From positions 248,001 to 312,000 of the forward strand of contig NZ_RKSM01000003.1 of NCBI RefSeq assembly GCF_008729015.1: a stretch of DNA of 64,000 bases, read 5' to 3'. Under the pieces are notes generated by a model. That model made no database searches, was not told the origin of the DNA, and saw only the letters and a program-made list of their open reading frames with translations. Positions 33,230 to 42,229 of this stretch are shown here, piece after piece. A program made the translations under genes and the position numbers. Position 1 is the first letter of the stretch, and every line of letters starts with the position of its first letter. The stretch comes from Haloarcula sp. CBA1129. GTDB lineage: Archaea > Halobacteriota > Halobacteria > Halobacteriales > Haloarculaceae.

Positions 33230-34297
33230 GAGGGTGTCATAGAACGAGTAGCACACCAAAGAGCAGGGTGAACGCTGAGGTGGATGAGTCCAGCGACCCT
33301 GCAAGATGATCCTTCGGTAGAGTCGTTCTTCAATGTCGTGGAGACGGAAACGTTAGCGTTGTTTGAGCACCTCTCCTTCGAGTTTCTCGAAGGGTTCGAC
33401 GTGTTCGCCCCGGCAAAGACGGGGCGAACACGAGACCACGAACCACCAGAGCTGATGCGTGGCTTTCTCCACTGCTACTACAAGGACATTTACGGCATTC
33501 GTCCGGTTGAGCGGGAGCTTCGGAACACGGTTGTTTGGCTGAGCTGTGGCTTCGATCGACCGCCGTCGAGAGACGCGGTCGATCGCTTTCTCACCGACCT
33601 CGAACACGTCGTCAACGAGGTCTTTGACCGACTCGTCGAGCAGGCCGCCCGACGCGGCCTGCTCGACTTGACCTACTGTATCGATTCAACCGACGTGAGG
33701 GCGATGCCCACCGATCCAGACGCGTCGAAGTGCTACGATCCAACCGACGACGAGTACTACTACGGCTACGGTTGCACGATCGTCTCGACCGGGCAAAAGA
33801 TCCCGATTGCAGCCGAGTTCACCGAGAGCAAACAAGCACCGGAAGAGACGGCGATGCGCGTCACACGTGACGCGCTCGCCGTTGAGCAACCAATCTGGAT
33901 GGTTGGTGACAGCGCCTACGACACGCTCGACTGGCACGACCACCTGCTGACCGCAGGGGTCGTGCCAGTCGCTCCGTACAACGCGCGAAACACTGATGAC
34001 CCGAAAGACATCGAGTACAGGATCGAAGACCGCATCGAGGAACACAGTGAGGGCGTCCAGCTGAAGCAATCAATCCTAGACGAGACGTACAACCGCCGTA
34101 CTGGCGTCGAACGAACCAACGAATCAGTGAAGGACTGCGGCCTCGGGCGAACGCACGCCCGAGGCCGCGTCCACGCACGATCGCAGGTGTTTCTTGCTCT
34201 GTGCCTTCGCCTCGTCGTCGCTATCACCAACTACGAACGCGGAGACAATCCGGGAAGCACGATCATCACGGTGTGACAAGAGTTCTATGACACCCTC
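33230..34297 (+). mobile_element. Intact 1068-bp insertion sequence
   Basis: The ends are inverted: GAGGGTGTCATAGAAC at 33230-33245 and its reverse complement at 34282-34297, 16 of 16 matching. The similarity continues inward with a shared CACACC after six mostly different bases (23 of 28 overall). A 7-bp target duplication flanks it. It carries one transposase gene. Perfect ends and duplication indicate recent, probably still functional insertion. No gene is visibly interrupted. Confidence 0.92.
33284..34276 (+). CDS. DDE transposase (IS4/IS5 superfamily)
   Basis: 330 aa filling the insertion sequence. N-terminal helical domain (HEPPELMRGFLHCYYKDIYGIR), then the catalytic core with a DDE set: Asp in CIDSTDVRAM, Asp in MVGDSAYDT and Glu in RRTGVERTNES. 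The YGYGC and GVVPVAPYNAR segments are typical of haloarchaeal IS5-like transposases. The frame is uninterrupted. It catalyses cut-and-paste transposition of the element via the 16-bp ends. Confidence 0.92.
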   Translation: MSPATLQDDPSVESFFNVVETETLALFEHLSFEFLEGFDVFAPAKTGRTRDHEPPELMRGFLHCYYKDIYGIRPVERELRNTVVWLSCGFDRPPSRDAVDRFLTDLEHVVNEVFDRLVEQAARRGLLDLTYCIDSTDVRAMPTDPDASKCYDPTDDEYYYGYGCTIVSTGQKIPIAAEFTESKQAPEETAMRVTRDALAVEQPIWMVGDSAYDTLDWHDHLLTAGVVPVAPYNARNTDDPKDIEYRIEDRIEEHSEGVQLKQSILDETYNRRTGVERTNESVKDCGLGRTHARGRVHARSQVFLALCLRLVVAITNYERGDNPGSTIITV

Positions 34298-34304
34298 ACT
34301 ATAG
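34298..34304 (+). repeat. Target site duplication, right copy (ACTATAG)
   Basis: Second copy of the ACTATAG duplication, directly after the right inverted repeat. Confidence 0.85.
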
Positions 34305-34762
34305 ACTTACGTGGAATGCGGTAGCTGATTCGATCACTCAAAATCGAGTAACACCGGAGGTACGAAATGGCACCAATTAAGATTTGATTGTTACTTTAGA
34401 GTCTCAGGCGTAGCGCTCAGGTAGAAGGGTCCGTATGGATACATAGATGACAGGTCCACAGATACAGGAGTGGCATTGGTACAGGTACACTCGAAAACCC
34501 TTGGATGAGTCCAACCCGATAGTGGATCCCGTGGCTGTATTCATTTGCTCACCGTACTACGGTGCAAGACGGTGTCATTATCCAGTGTAGTCCTGTCGAA
34601 TATCAGGGTAATTTGAACCTACTACCAGATATTGAGGTGTTTTCACGGGATTATTCCATAGGAGATTATAGGGAGAATTGGTAAGTAAATAGGTGTAAAT
34701 GGTATATACATATTGCATATAAGGACGCAATCTTTAATATAGTAATTACTCCTTTCCGAGAT
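34305..34762. other. AT-rich intergenic region after the insertion sequence
   Basis: No gene is supported. The only clear signal is a TATA-like TTTAATA at 34733-34739, 27 nt before an ATG at 34763, predicting a leaderless transcript of the small ORFs that follow. The rest resembles non-coding accessory DNA. Confidence 0.5.
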
Positions 34763-34912
34763 ATGCTCGATGTCAGCGCAATAGAGAGGAAGTTCAAAGA
34801 TTGTCTTAATCTAAGATTAGCGGTACGGAGAGGTGGTCAGAATTCGCTATTTTCCCACCAGCGGTTGAGTTTGTCAAGACTAGAATGTTTGAATGGAGTG
34901 GCAGCTGAATGA
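34763..34912 (+). CDS. 49-aa small ORF coupled to the next gene
   Basis: ATG at 34763 lies at the expected start of a leaderless transcript. The frame ends at a TGA (34910-34912) that overlaps the ATGATG start of the 66-aa gene. The product (MLDVSAIERKFKDCLNL...) is basic rather than acidic and resembles nothing known to me. Position and overlap argue that it is translated; composition argues against a conserved protein. It could act mainly as a leader for translation of the next gene. Confidence 0.35.
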   Translation: MLDVSAIERKFKDCLNLRLAVRRGGQNSLFSHQRLSLSRLECLNGVAAE

Positions 34913-35109
34913 TGACCACAGAGGAGTGGGAAGACGTACCGACAGATCCAGACTGGGAATCAGATCTGGGCTACGAGATGGAAGAACTAACGGTTGTCAA
35001 ATCGTCAACTGATTCACAGTTGATATTTTTGCCGGAGCATGAGTCACAACTCGGTGAAGAAGAGTTTATTGTTATTCACTCGGATTCGCTTCGAGATCTA
35101 CGGCGATAA
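34909..35109 (+). CDS. Small acidic haloarchaeal protein
   Basis: 66 aa (65 if the second ATG at 34912 is used). Composition is strongly acidic, with the recognisable layout EEWEDVPTDPDWESDLGYEM - EELTVVKS - LIFLPEHE - EEFIVIHSDSLRDL. This looks like a conserved small haloarchaeal protein with a beta-rich second half; no function is known. Tight overlap with the upstream 49-codon ORF suggests coupled translation. Confidence 0.65.
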   Translation: MMTTEEWEDVPTDPDWESDLGYEMEELTVVKSSTDSQLIFLPEHESQLGEEEFIVIHSDSLRDLRR

Positions 35110-35502
35110 CGGAACAACGTTACTAGCGAAGCGAGAATGTGTTTCATCCGCACAAGTCGGTCACGATTAGTCGCAGCATCACAGTAGTACATCTGAGAAA
35201 GCGTGAGCGATGAAAACATAGCTCTCGCGGCGGGGAGGGAACACGGCTTTAGCCACTGACTGAGGACCTCCCGAAAGCGTTAGTTGAAGTCGATTGAAAA
35301 CCGGTTCTGACACATTGTCTTCGAAGTACTGTTTCTCTTAGTGACAGTGTTCCTGTGGCTCATCGACAGAGCTCCCAGTTGAATATTGTGTATCAATAGC
35401 TACCAACATGGTGACCACCGCTGTAAGCGGCATCCAAACCACCTTTCAATAGGACGCGATAGTAGTAGCATAACAAAACAGGAAGACGTGTATTGACTGA
35501 CT
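35110..35502. other. Intergenic region without recognisable features
   Basis: 393 bp between two small genes. No ORF with haloarchaeal composition, RNA gene or inverted repeat stands out on either strand. Confidence 0.5.
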
Positions 35503-35778
35503 ATGTGTGCTGGATGGGTTCGACGGTTCGTGGGGGTTTTTATCGTCTGGCTATCAGCGACGCTGGGAGGGATGATGTTTATCGGTCGTTGGAACCCGCT
35601 ACTGTATTACCTGCTCAGCTACGCAGGCTTTCTGTTTGCGGTCGAACTCAGTAATCCAGATGGTGTCCGCCCAAAAAATCACAAACGGCTACGCTGGGTT
35701 TCCATGGGTGGGTTTGTAGTATTCATCTACGGAGTTGTATCATGGGTACAGGCAGTCATTGCGACCATGCCAGGGTAG
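35503..35778 (+). CDS. Small polytopic membrane protein, hypothetical
   Basis: 91 aa with three predicted transmembrane segments: VGVFIVWLSATLGGMMFIG (about 9-27), PLLYYLLSYAGFLFAVEL (about 32-50) and WVSMGGFVVFIYGVVSWVQAV (about 65-85), and a charged loop (PDGVRPKNHKRLR) between the second and third. It is of a type common in haloarchaea and has no assigned role. It precedes the first glycosyltransferase gene by 86 bp on the same strand. Confidence 0.7.
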   Translation: MCAGWVRRFVGVFIVWLSATLGGMMFIGRWNPLLYYLLSYAGFLFAVELSNPDGVRPKNHKRLRWVSMGGFVVFIYGVVSWVQAVIATMPG

Positions 35779-35864
35779 GGATGGACAGGAGAATGTGTTT
35801 CCTACTAATGACAGGATGGCTATACTAATATGTTGAAAAAGAGTTCTACTTCGTAGAATATTAC

Positions 35865-36668
35865 ATGGTGTCGGTCAGCGTTATCATCGCGACGTTGAAG
35901 CCGCGTGATGAGATTGAAGCAATACAGTGCCTCAAAGACCAGACGTTCGACGACTTCGAGGTTATCGTGTGTGATGAGAGCCCAGTGACTAAGGCACGAA
36001 ATGAAGGAATCAGACAAGCCTCAGCCGACAAGATAGTATTTCTCGATGATGATTCCCGACCCCGTCAAGGATATCTACAAAAGGCTGATGAGGTCCTCGA
36101 AACAGAGGCGGCATACGCCGGTCGAACCGTCCACCCAGTCGATGATGTGTTTGCCCACCATTTCACAGCCCATTACGACTGGGGAGACGATCCTTGCTAC
36201 GTCAACCACTTCTGGGGATGTAACATGGGTGTTCACAGGACCGTCTTTAACGCTGTTGGTGGGTGGGACGAACAAATGGGGTGGGGTCACGAAGAAAAGG
36301 AACTCGCCAGACGAATCAGAAGCGAGTTTGATATTCGGTATGACCCCGAACTCATCGTCGACCACCCGTACGCATCATCTATTACCGAGTACTGGAAGAA
36401 ACAGTATAAGCTCGAGACAAAGAGTCCGTACTACTGGTCAAAATGTAACGTCCCGCGAACAAATCAGCTCAAGAATGTTTTCTGTGAGGCACTTGATCCA
36501 TTGAATTACGTCAGAATAACGCCAGTAGCGACTGTGGTAGAAGCGGGCAGTACTGTTGCAAAGACAGTTGGGCGTATTCGAGGATACCTGAGTCACACCC
36601 ACGAAGAGGACAAAGGCGAGGTACCGGATATTGATCGATCCGTCCAATCCACAGATCCGTCAGACTAA
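35865..36668 (+). CDS. Family 2 glycosyltransferase
   Basis: 267 aa. GT-A fold: VSVIIATLKPRDEIEAIQCL start, DDFEVIVCDESP, then the metal/nucleotide-sugar site as FLDDDSRP, and an acceptor region WGCNMGVHRTVFNAVGGWDEQMGWGHEEKELARRI (the ED-type catalytic Glu/Asp). It should transfer a sugar from a nucleotide donor to a lipid-linked or protein-linked glycan on the cytoplasmic face. The N-terminal strand-helix unit is shorter than in typical GT2 enzymes (the usual 'T-x-N-R' loop reads TLKPRDE). It is the first polysaccharide gene in the cluster, separated from the rest by accessory DNA. Confidence 0.85.
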   Translation: MVSVSVIIATLKPRDEIEAIQCLKDQTFDDFEVIVCDESPVTKARNEGIRQASADKIVFLDDDSRPRQGYLQKADEVLETEAAYAGRTVHPVDDVFAHHFTAHYDWGDDPCYVNHFWGCNMGVHRTVFNAVGGWDEQMGWGHEEKELARRIRSEFDIRYDPELIVDHPYASSITEYWKKQYKLETKSPYYWSKCNVPRTNQLKNVFCEALDPLNYVRITPVATVVEAGSTVAKTVGRIRGYLSHTHEEDKGEVPDIDRSVQSTDPSD

Positions 36669-36770
36669 CGTACCGCTGGGACTTGTTAGTATTTTCATAT
36701 TACACAAGCTCACAAGCTAGTAGCCGCTGGTCTCAACCCGTGGTAGAGAGTGTACGAGAAACAAGAATAA

Positions 36771-36944
36771 TCACTCTCCAAAGCCCTGTTCTCCATAACC
36801 ATCCTCGCCGTACCCACGATACAAGATCTCCCGTTTCAAAAGCACTGCAGCACCGAACGAGAGTCCAGTCGCAACGAGGGCTAGAATGGTCCGACGGGTC
36901 GCCCGCTCCGACTCCACGGCCCTAGTCTCTCCATCTGAAGACAT
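36771..36944 (-). CDS. Small single-pass membrane protein with C-terminal GYG repeats
   Basis: 57 aa from the ATG at 36944; a longer reading to 37025 adds a basic, atypical N-terminus. An acidic start (MSSDGETRAVESERATRR), one transmembrane helix (TILALVATGLSFGAAVLL), then a positively charged stop (KRE) and the tail YRGYGEDGYGEQGFGE. The tail has three G-[YF]-G units. The large carbohydrate-binding lipoprotein at 42230 also ends with FG...GYG...GYG. The feature may be a surface-assembly or sorting tag, but no processing enzyme is visible here. Confidence 0.6.
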   Translation of the reverse strand: MSSDGETRAVESERATRRTILALVATGLSFGAAVLLKREILYRGYGEDGYGEQGFGE

Positions 36945-37561
36945 CAGTACAGTGAGATAGCTCCCCTTGTTACTGTAACTGCGCTTTGTCGGCGACGACT
37001 TTGGTCCATCATTGTGAAAAATCAAACGACGGAGACCGTTTTAGTAAACAGGCCATACCGTCAATATTGTTGCAGCGGATGCTATTAATCACCTAACGGT
37101 TTGGACAGGGATACAACTAATATAGATATGGGGTTATCCAAAAATCAAACGCCAACTGGTTTAACTGGCTTCGTATATTCGATCAACGAGCGACAGTGGT
37201 CGGTTCACGAGTGAACAGATCCTTTGTTGGTGGTCTGGTTGTCCTGATTGGAATCCGCCGAGAGCTTCAGACACTACCACAACCACGAACGGCCGAACCA
37301 AGCACTCGACGGCGAAACACCAGCCGATGTCATCCAGAACTAGACAGTGCTCCGAAAGCGGAGTGGTTAAGAGTCATATAAAACTCTGTGTATGTTCTAA
37401 AACTACACAAGATGGTTGTCTACACCCGTTCTGATAAGAAGAGACGAGAGTTTCAGAGATATTATTACGGTAGCATTGAGAGACCACCCAGTCAGTGTGG
37501 ACTGTCTGAATGACTCAGTACGAGGTTACTACTATTGTGGCTACTATCCCATCTTCAATTA
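36945..37561. other. Accessory intergenic region with transposase remnant
   Basis: No intact gene. A 96-bp open piece at 37248-37343 is the C-terminus of a transposase (listed separately). The rest is AT-rich, with promoter-like sequences ahead of the oxidoreductase at 37562 but no clear TATA choice. Confidence 0.5.
37248..37343 (+). pseudogene. C-terminal remnant of an rve-type (IS3/IS481-like) transposase
   Basis: The frame ending at the TAG at 37341 reads ESFRHYHNHERPNQALDGE followed by TPADVIQN. HYxNxERPxQALxGxTPA is the standard end of integrase-core transposases of IS3/IS481 type. A stop (37245-37247) lies immediately upstream, so only about 30 codons remain. It is unrelated to the intact element at 33230 and marks an older insertion. 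Confidence 0.7.
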
Positions 37562-38698
37562 ATGACGTACACTGTCGCAGTCATTGGGACTGGCGCAGAT
37601 CCGGACGATCCGGATACTGACGGGTTCGCAATGGCATATAGACATGCAGGCGCGTACAGACGGCTAGATTCCTGTGAACTCACCGCCTGTGCTGACGTCA
37701 TCCCGGAGAACGCGAAAGATTTCGGTGAACGGTGGGATCTCTCAGACCGAAATGTCTACACGGACACTGAGAAGATGCTCAATGCTGTCAAGCCCGACAT
37801 TGTCAGTGTCTGTGTTCCGCCACATATTCACGCACCTGTTGTGATGACGTGTGCTGAAAGTGGGGTAATGGACGCGATTCACTGTGAAAAGCCGATGGCA
37901 ACGAGATGGGAGGACTGTCAGAAAATGGTATCGGCCTGTAAGCGTGCTGGCATCCAACTTACGTTCAACCACCAGCGGCGGTTCGGAAAGCCGTTCCGGA
38001 AAGCCAAATCGCTGCTTGAAAACGGAAGAATAGGCTCGTTAGAGCGGATTGAACTCGGTGGAAAAAACCTGTTTGATTACGGGTCACACCTGTTTGATCT
38101 CTGTGGGTACTTCACTGACCAGACGATGTCAAAATGGGTGATGGCTGGGATCGAATACAGCGAGGAAAACGTACAGTTTGGGGCCCATAACGAAAATCAA
38201 GCCATCGCGCAATGGCGTTATACGAACGGTGTCAACGGGCTTGCATCAACAGGGGATGGTGGTATTGTCGACTGCCATATGCGATTGCTGGGATCAGACG
38301 GAATGATAGAAATCGGCGGCGAGGTTCCGCTACGGGTTCGGACCGGCAGAAAGTGGGAGACGATCGGTACAGATGGAGAGGACGTACATGGTCCCAACGA
38401 AACAATCTTCGATGCCGCAAAACAGAAGATCAGCGCTCGAATTCCGGGAGCCACTGTAGAAAACGCGAGACCTGAAACCTATATCGACCGTGCCATAGCA
38501 GACTCCGTTGACGCACTTTCTACAGGTCGTGAACCTGAACTTTCAGCCGACAACGCACTGCAGGCAACGGAACTTATATTCGGCTGCTGGGAGTCCGCTC
38601 GGCGGTGCGGCCGAGTCGACTTCCCGCTGGAAATCGACGATAACCCGCTGGAGTCGATGGTCGAAAGCGGGCAGGTACTCACTGCGAACAATCAATGA
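37562..38698 (+). CDS. Gfo/Idh/MocA family oxidoreductase
   Basis: 378 aa from the ATG at 37562. N-terminal Rossmann fold (VAVIGTGADPDDPDTDGFAMA, ACADVIPENA, PDIVSVCVPPHIHAP), the CEKPMA motif near residue 110 with the conserved Lys, and a C-terminal domain with FDYGSHLFDLC. These enzymes oxidise or reduce sugars or their nucleotide derivatives with NAD(P). In this position it probably makes a modified sugar donor for surface glycans. The dinucleotide loop carries an insertion (GTGADPDDPD), so coenzyme preference cannot be read. The next gene, a flippase, follows after 237 bp. Confidence 0.85.
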   Translation: MTYTVAVIGTGADPDDPDTDGFAMAYRHAGAYRRLDSCELTACADVIPENAKDFGERWDLSDRNVYTDTEKMLNAVKPDIVSVCVPPHIHAPVVMTCAESGVMDAIHCEKPMATRWEDCQKMVSACKRAGIQLTFNHQRRFGKPFRKAKSLLENGRIGSLERIELGGKNLFDYGSHLFDLCGYFTDQTMSKWVMAGIEYSEENVQFGAHNENQAIAQWRYTNGVNGLASTGDGGIVDCHMRLLGSDGMIEIGGEVPLRVRTGRKWETIGTDGEDVHGPNETIFDAAKQKISARIPGATVENARPETYIDRAIADSVDALSTGREPELSADNALQATELIFGCWESARRCGRVDFPLEIDDNPLESMVESGQVLTANNQ

Positions 38699-38935
38699 AT
38701 CCCAGTACACTCGAATAGTTGCACACTGAGAAGGACTGTCAAGATACGCCCGGATAGTTCAGCTGCACTACAGTTACCCCGCCCATAACAAACAGATGGT
38801 ATCCGAAGTATGTAGCAACGGAGAGTCTATGCAGGCACAGCAATATAGGGTTCTGAGTTGGAAGAACACACTGAGATCCGTCAATCGTCCTAGTGTTGTG
38901 GCTCGTCACACACGCGACAAGGAGTGCGAACGGCG

Positions 38936-40441
38936 ATGCTAGATCAACTGAAGCGGTTAATAAAGCGACTGCTCCCGGCCAGTGATGATGTCATGGAGCA
39001 GGCCGTGAAGAGTGGTGTTTGGGTCGGCGTAATGAACGTCACCGAACGAGGACTAGAGTTGCTATTGTTAGTCATCGTGGCCGCATTGTTATCCCCACGT
39101 GCATTCGGTTTGATGGGGATCGCGCTGTTGACACTCTCTTCACTCAAGAAGTTCTCCGAGTTGGGCATCAAGTCCGCTCTGATACAGGCCGAGGAGGACA
39201 ACGTCGACGACGAGCTCAACACTGCCTGGACAATCGAGACAGCCAGAGGGACGGTAATCGCCTTGATCCTGTTCCTTGGCGCTCCGTTTATTGCGTCGTT
39301 ATTCAACCAACCTTCGGCGACCGATCTGTTTCGAGTGATCGCCCTCTCGCCGTTTATCGTTGGGTTACGAAACCCTGCTGTCGTCTATTTCCAGAAGAGT
39401 CTAGATTTCCACAAAGAATTCGTATACAGAGTCAGCGGCGCAGTGGCATACTTCGTCGTCACCGTAGGCCTGGCTCTGTATGAACCGACCGTCTATGCAC
39501 TGGCAATCGGATACATCGCCGGCGACATGGCCCGGTTCCTCGTCTCGTATCTGGCGGACGGGTACCGTCCGTGGCCTTCGTTCGATCTCGATGTTGCGAA
39601 GAAGCGCTACAGTTTCGGGAAGTGGATGACTGCCAATTCCATCTTGTATTTCCTGTACAGCAGAGGAGACGACGCGTTTGTCGGCTGGGCGCTCATGGCG
39701 AGCGCACTGGGGTTTTACCAACTCGCCTACCGACTCTCGAACGCGCCAGCGACCGAAATCACTCAGACAATCTCAAGTGTGACGTTTTCGGCGTACTCAA
39801 AGGTACAGAACGACGTGGAAAAGTTGCGGTCCGGCTACTTCCAGACACTTAGGATGACCACGTTAGCTTCGTTCCCAGCAGCAATGGGGATCGCAGCAGT
39901 CGCACCCGCATTTGTTGAAGCATTTTTTACCCCGGAATGGCAGCCGATGGTACCAGTGCTGCAGTTGCTAGCTATCTACGGATTGTTACGCTCAATGGGT
40001 GCAACGATGGGCCCGGTCTGGAAGGCGGTCGGGCGACCGGATTACATCGCTAAACTCTCCGCTCTGCGTGTAGTCCTTATTGCCATATTCATCTACCCGG
40101 TCACAATGAGATATGGGATCGAGGGGACATCGGCGCTCATCACGGGCGTCTACATCTTCCCGATGATGCCGATAGACGCGTATCTCATCGCCCGGACCGT
40201 GGAAGCGTCGCCGATACGAGTGTTCAGGGAGGTGTCGTATCCGCTTGCGGCGAGCGTCGGGATGGCGGCCGCCGTGACCTACGTGTATCAGACGGTGACG
40301 CTCGATGCACCGCTGCTGGAGTTCGTTTTGCTGGTACTCGTCGGTATCGGGGTCTACGTAGCCCTGGCACTAGCACTCATGTTTAGTTTCGACTGGGAAG
40401 TGAAACAGAACCTCGAATCCATCTTCGATGCCTTGGCGTGA
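38936..40441 (+). CDS. Polysaccharide flippase (Wzx-like, MOP superfamily)
   Basis: 501 aa from the ATG at 38936; a GTG at 38924 overlaps the ribosome-binding-like AAGGAG (38919-38924) and is less likely. About 12-14 transmembrane helices, with GVWVGVMNVTERGLELLLLVIVAALLSPRAFGLMGIALL as the first pair and the LGIKSALIQ motif of O-antigen/teichoic-acid exporters. Such proteins flip lipid-linked oligosaccharide from the cytoplasmic to the outer face. It supports the reading of this cluster as a surface polysaccharide or N-glycan locus. The following gene starts 55 nt after its stop. Confidence 0.88.
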   Translation: MLDQLKRLIKRLLPASDDVMEQAVKSGVWVGVMNVTERGLELLLLVIVAALLSPRAFGLMGIALLTLSSLKKFSELGIKSALIQAEEDNVDDELNTAWTIETARGTVIALILFLGAPFIASLFNQPSATDLFRVIALSPFIVGLRNPAVVYFQKSLDFHKEFVYRVSGAVAYFVVTVGLALYEPTVYALAIGYIAGDMARFLVSYLADGYRPWPSFDLDVAKKRYSFGKWMTANSILYFLYSRGDDAFVGWALMASALGFYQLAYRLSNAPATEITQTISSVTFSAYSKVQNDVEKLRSGYFQTLRMTTLASFPAAMGIAAVAPAFVEAFFTPEWQPMVPVLQLLAIYGLLRSMGATMGPVWKAVGRPDYIAKLSALRVVLIAIFIYPVTMRYGIEGTSALITGVYIFPMMPIDAYLIARTVEASPIRVFREVSYPLAASVGMAAAVTYVYQTVTLDAPLLEFVLLVLVGIGVYVALALALMFSFDWEVKQNLESIFDALA

Positions 40442-40496
40442 TCAGAATGAGACAGAGAATACAGAGCAGTCGAGTCGGAGGGCGGGGGAGAGTGCG

Positions 40497-41000
40497 ATGA
40501 AACGACGAACGCTACTCGGCGGCGCACTCCCACTGTTGGGAGTCGGACGCTGGGTAGACCAGCTCCTGTTCGCCAACCGAGGTGAAATCGTCCAGAAGCG
40601 GCTTATCGGGACCGTGGCAGGGGAAGCGACCGAACTCGTCGTCATCGACAGTGACGGGGCCGCCGTCGCAGCCGAACACGAAGAGGTGCTCGGGCAATCG
40701 CCCGGAGGTGTTCCGGCCGGGACAGCGAACGCCCTGCGGGAGCGGTACGATTCGCTACGCTTCCAGCTAACGGTCAGCCACCACGACGACGGCCCCGCGA
40801 TGTTGGGTCGGACCGGAACGACGGAGTACCGGACGTCGAGAACGCTTTACAGCGGGACCACGGTGGGGGACCACATCTCGTTTCAGACCTCCCTACTGGA
40901 GCGGGAGACCATCATCTCGCTGTCGTGTCTCGCAAGCGACGAGGAGTCCTTACAGCGTCGGTGTCGGGTCGACATCGACGACCCGACGGGGGAACGATAG
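40497..41000 (+). CDS. Hypothetical Tat-like secreted protein
   Basis: 167 aa from the ATG at 40497; a longer reading overlaps the flippase gene. The start MKRRTLLGGALPLLGVGRW has twin basic residues and a hydrophobic core, a short Tat-type signal or anchor without lipobox. The remainder is beta-rich and acidic (TELVVIDSDGAAVAAEHEEVL, LRFQLTVSHHDDGPAMLGRTG) with no known family. It is probably co-transcribed with the flippase (55-nt gap). It may be an extracytoplasmic factor of the glycan pathway; the sequence does not show more. Confidence 0.65.
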   Translation: MKRRTLLGGALPLLGVGRWVDQLLFANRGEIVQKRLIGTVAGEATELVVIDSDGAAVAAEHEEVLGQSPGGVPAGTANALRERYDSLRFQLTVSHHDDGPAMLGRTGTTEYRTSRTLYSGTTVGDHISFQTSLLERETIISLSCLASDEESLQRRCRVDIDDPTGER

Positions 41001-41161
41001 AAGCGCCGGTGCTGGTTCCCGGTGCGACACTGCACGGTGAGGACTGGTCGGGAACGGGTTGGGGCTCACGGATTGGCAGTAAACTCAGGACGTAAACTAG
41101 CGAAGTGACCCAGTTTTAGACGGTATAACAATACGTTCGACAGCGGTCCCACCAATTAGAG

Positions 41162-42006
41162 ATGTACACGCTGGAGTCGTTGAAACACGGCCTCGACGAG
41201 CCACACAAAATTTTACAGGAAGTCAACCGCCTCTACCACCGCCGGCTGCGGACGTGGCCGTACAACCGGGACGGCATCGATATCTTTGCTAGGGACTGGG
41301 ACCACCTCCTCATCTTGGATGCGTGTCGCTACGATATGTTCAAGGAGCGGAGTTCCACGGACGCGAGTTCCTCGATACGGTGTACGTAACGGGAAGCCCG
41401 ATGTTGCATAGACACCGGGACAAGGTAGAGACGCAGTTTCACGACATCGTCGACGTGTGGAGAAAGGATGGATGGAACGAGGAATACCGGACGGTCCTCC
41501 CCGAAACGATGACCGAAGCCGCGATACAGGCGAAGGAGCGGTACCCCAACAAGCGACTGCTGGTCCACTACCTCCAACCACACTACCCGTTTCTTGGACC
41601 GACCGGACAGGAGCGTTTCGACCTGGACCGGCTCGATTTCGAGTGGTACAAGCTCCTCAGTGGTGAATTGGACGTCTCCGATGAGGTCGTCGAGCGCGCG
41701 TTCAGAGAGAACCTTGACGTGGTGTTGCCAGCGGTCGAACGACTCTTCGGCGAGTTCTCGGGTAAAACGGTCGTGACAGCAGACCACGGGCAAGTCATCG
41801 GCGAGCGGAGTTTCCCAGTACCGATCCGGGAGTACGGACACCCGGGAGGGGTGTACGCCGACGGACTGGTCACGGTTCCGTGGCTGACATACGAGCGCGG
41901 CGACCGCCCGGAAATCACCGCTGAGAATCCCGACGGTTCGGACGCGACCGAACAGGACAGAGAAACCGCCCGCGAACGGCTCGAACATCTCGGCTACGTG
42001 AACTGA
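41162..42006 (+). pseudogene. Broken alkaline-phosphatase-superfamily (sulfatase-like) gene
   Basis: Two overlapping frames make one protein. 41162-41389 encodes the N-terminus up to HLLILDACRYDMFKE, which contains the nucleophile-region DACRYD motif of these archaeal sulfatase-like enzymes. 41323-42006 continues with GAEFHGREFLDTVYVTGSP through HYLQPHYPF and TADHGQVIGE, the metal-binding second half. The join near 41341 lacks the 20-30 residues that relatives have between these blocks and shifts the frame, so a small deletion inactivated the gene. Relatives act as phosphatases, sulfatases or phosphoglycerol/alkyl transferases on surface glycans. A homologous intact member lies at 48383. Confidence 0.75.
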
Positions 42007-42229
42007 CTGACGGGACCGGTCGCGTCGTAGCTGGATCTGAACCACGTGACAGCGGGTCTGCAAGTGAGTCACGGACTGGAGGGAGATCGGTAAGAACCTA
42101 CTGTAATGGAGCGTTAATACTATCCTACTACCGCTGTCGTTCGGCGATAACAGTCGACGTTTAATAGGTTAGCTGTCATTTTCGTTTGTAATTTTCTCTC
42201 AATTTTGGTACGCAAGTTACACTGCATGG

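Noticed and set aside
37196-37381. 61-aa plus-strand ORF near 37.2 kb
   Set aside because: It is a different frame across the transposase remnant; the meaningful frame is the one ending at 37343.
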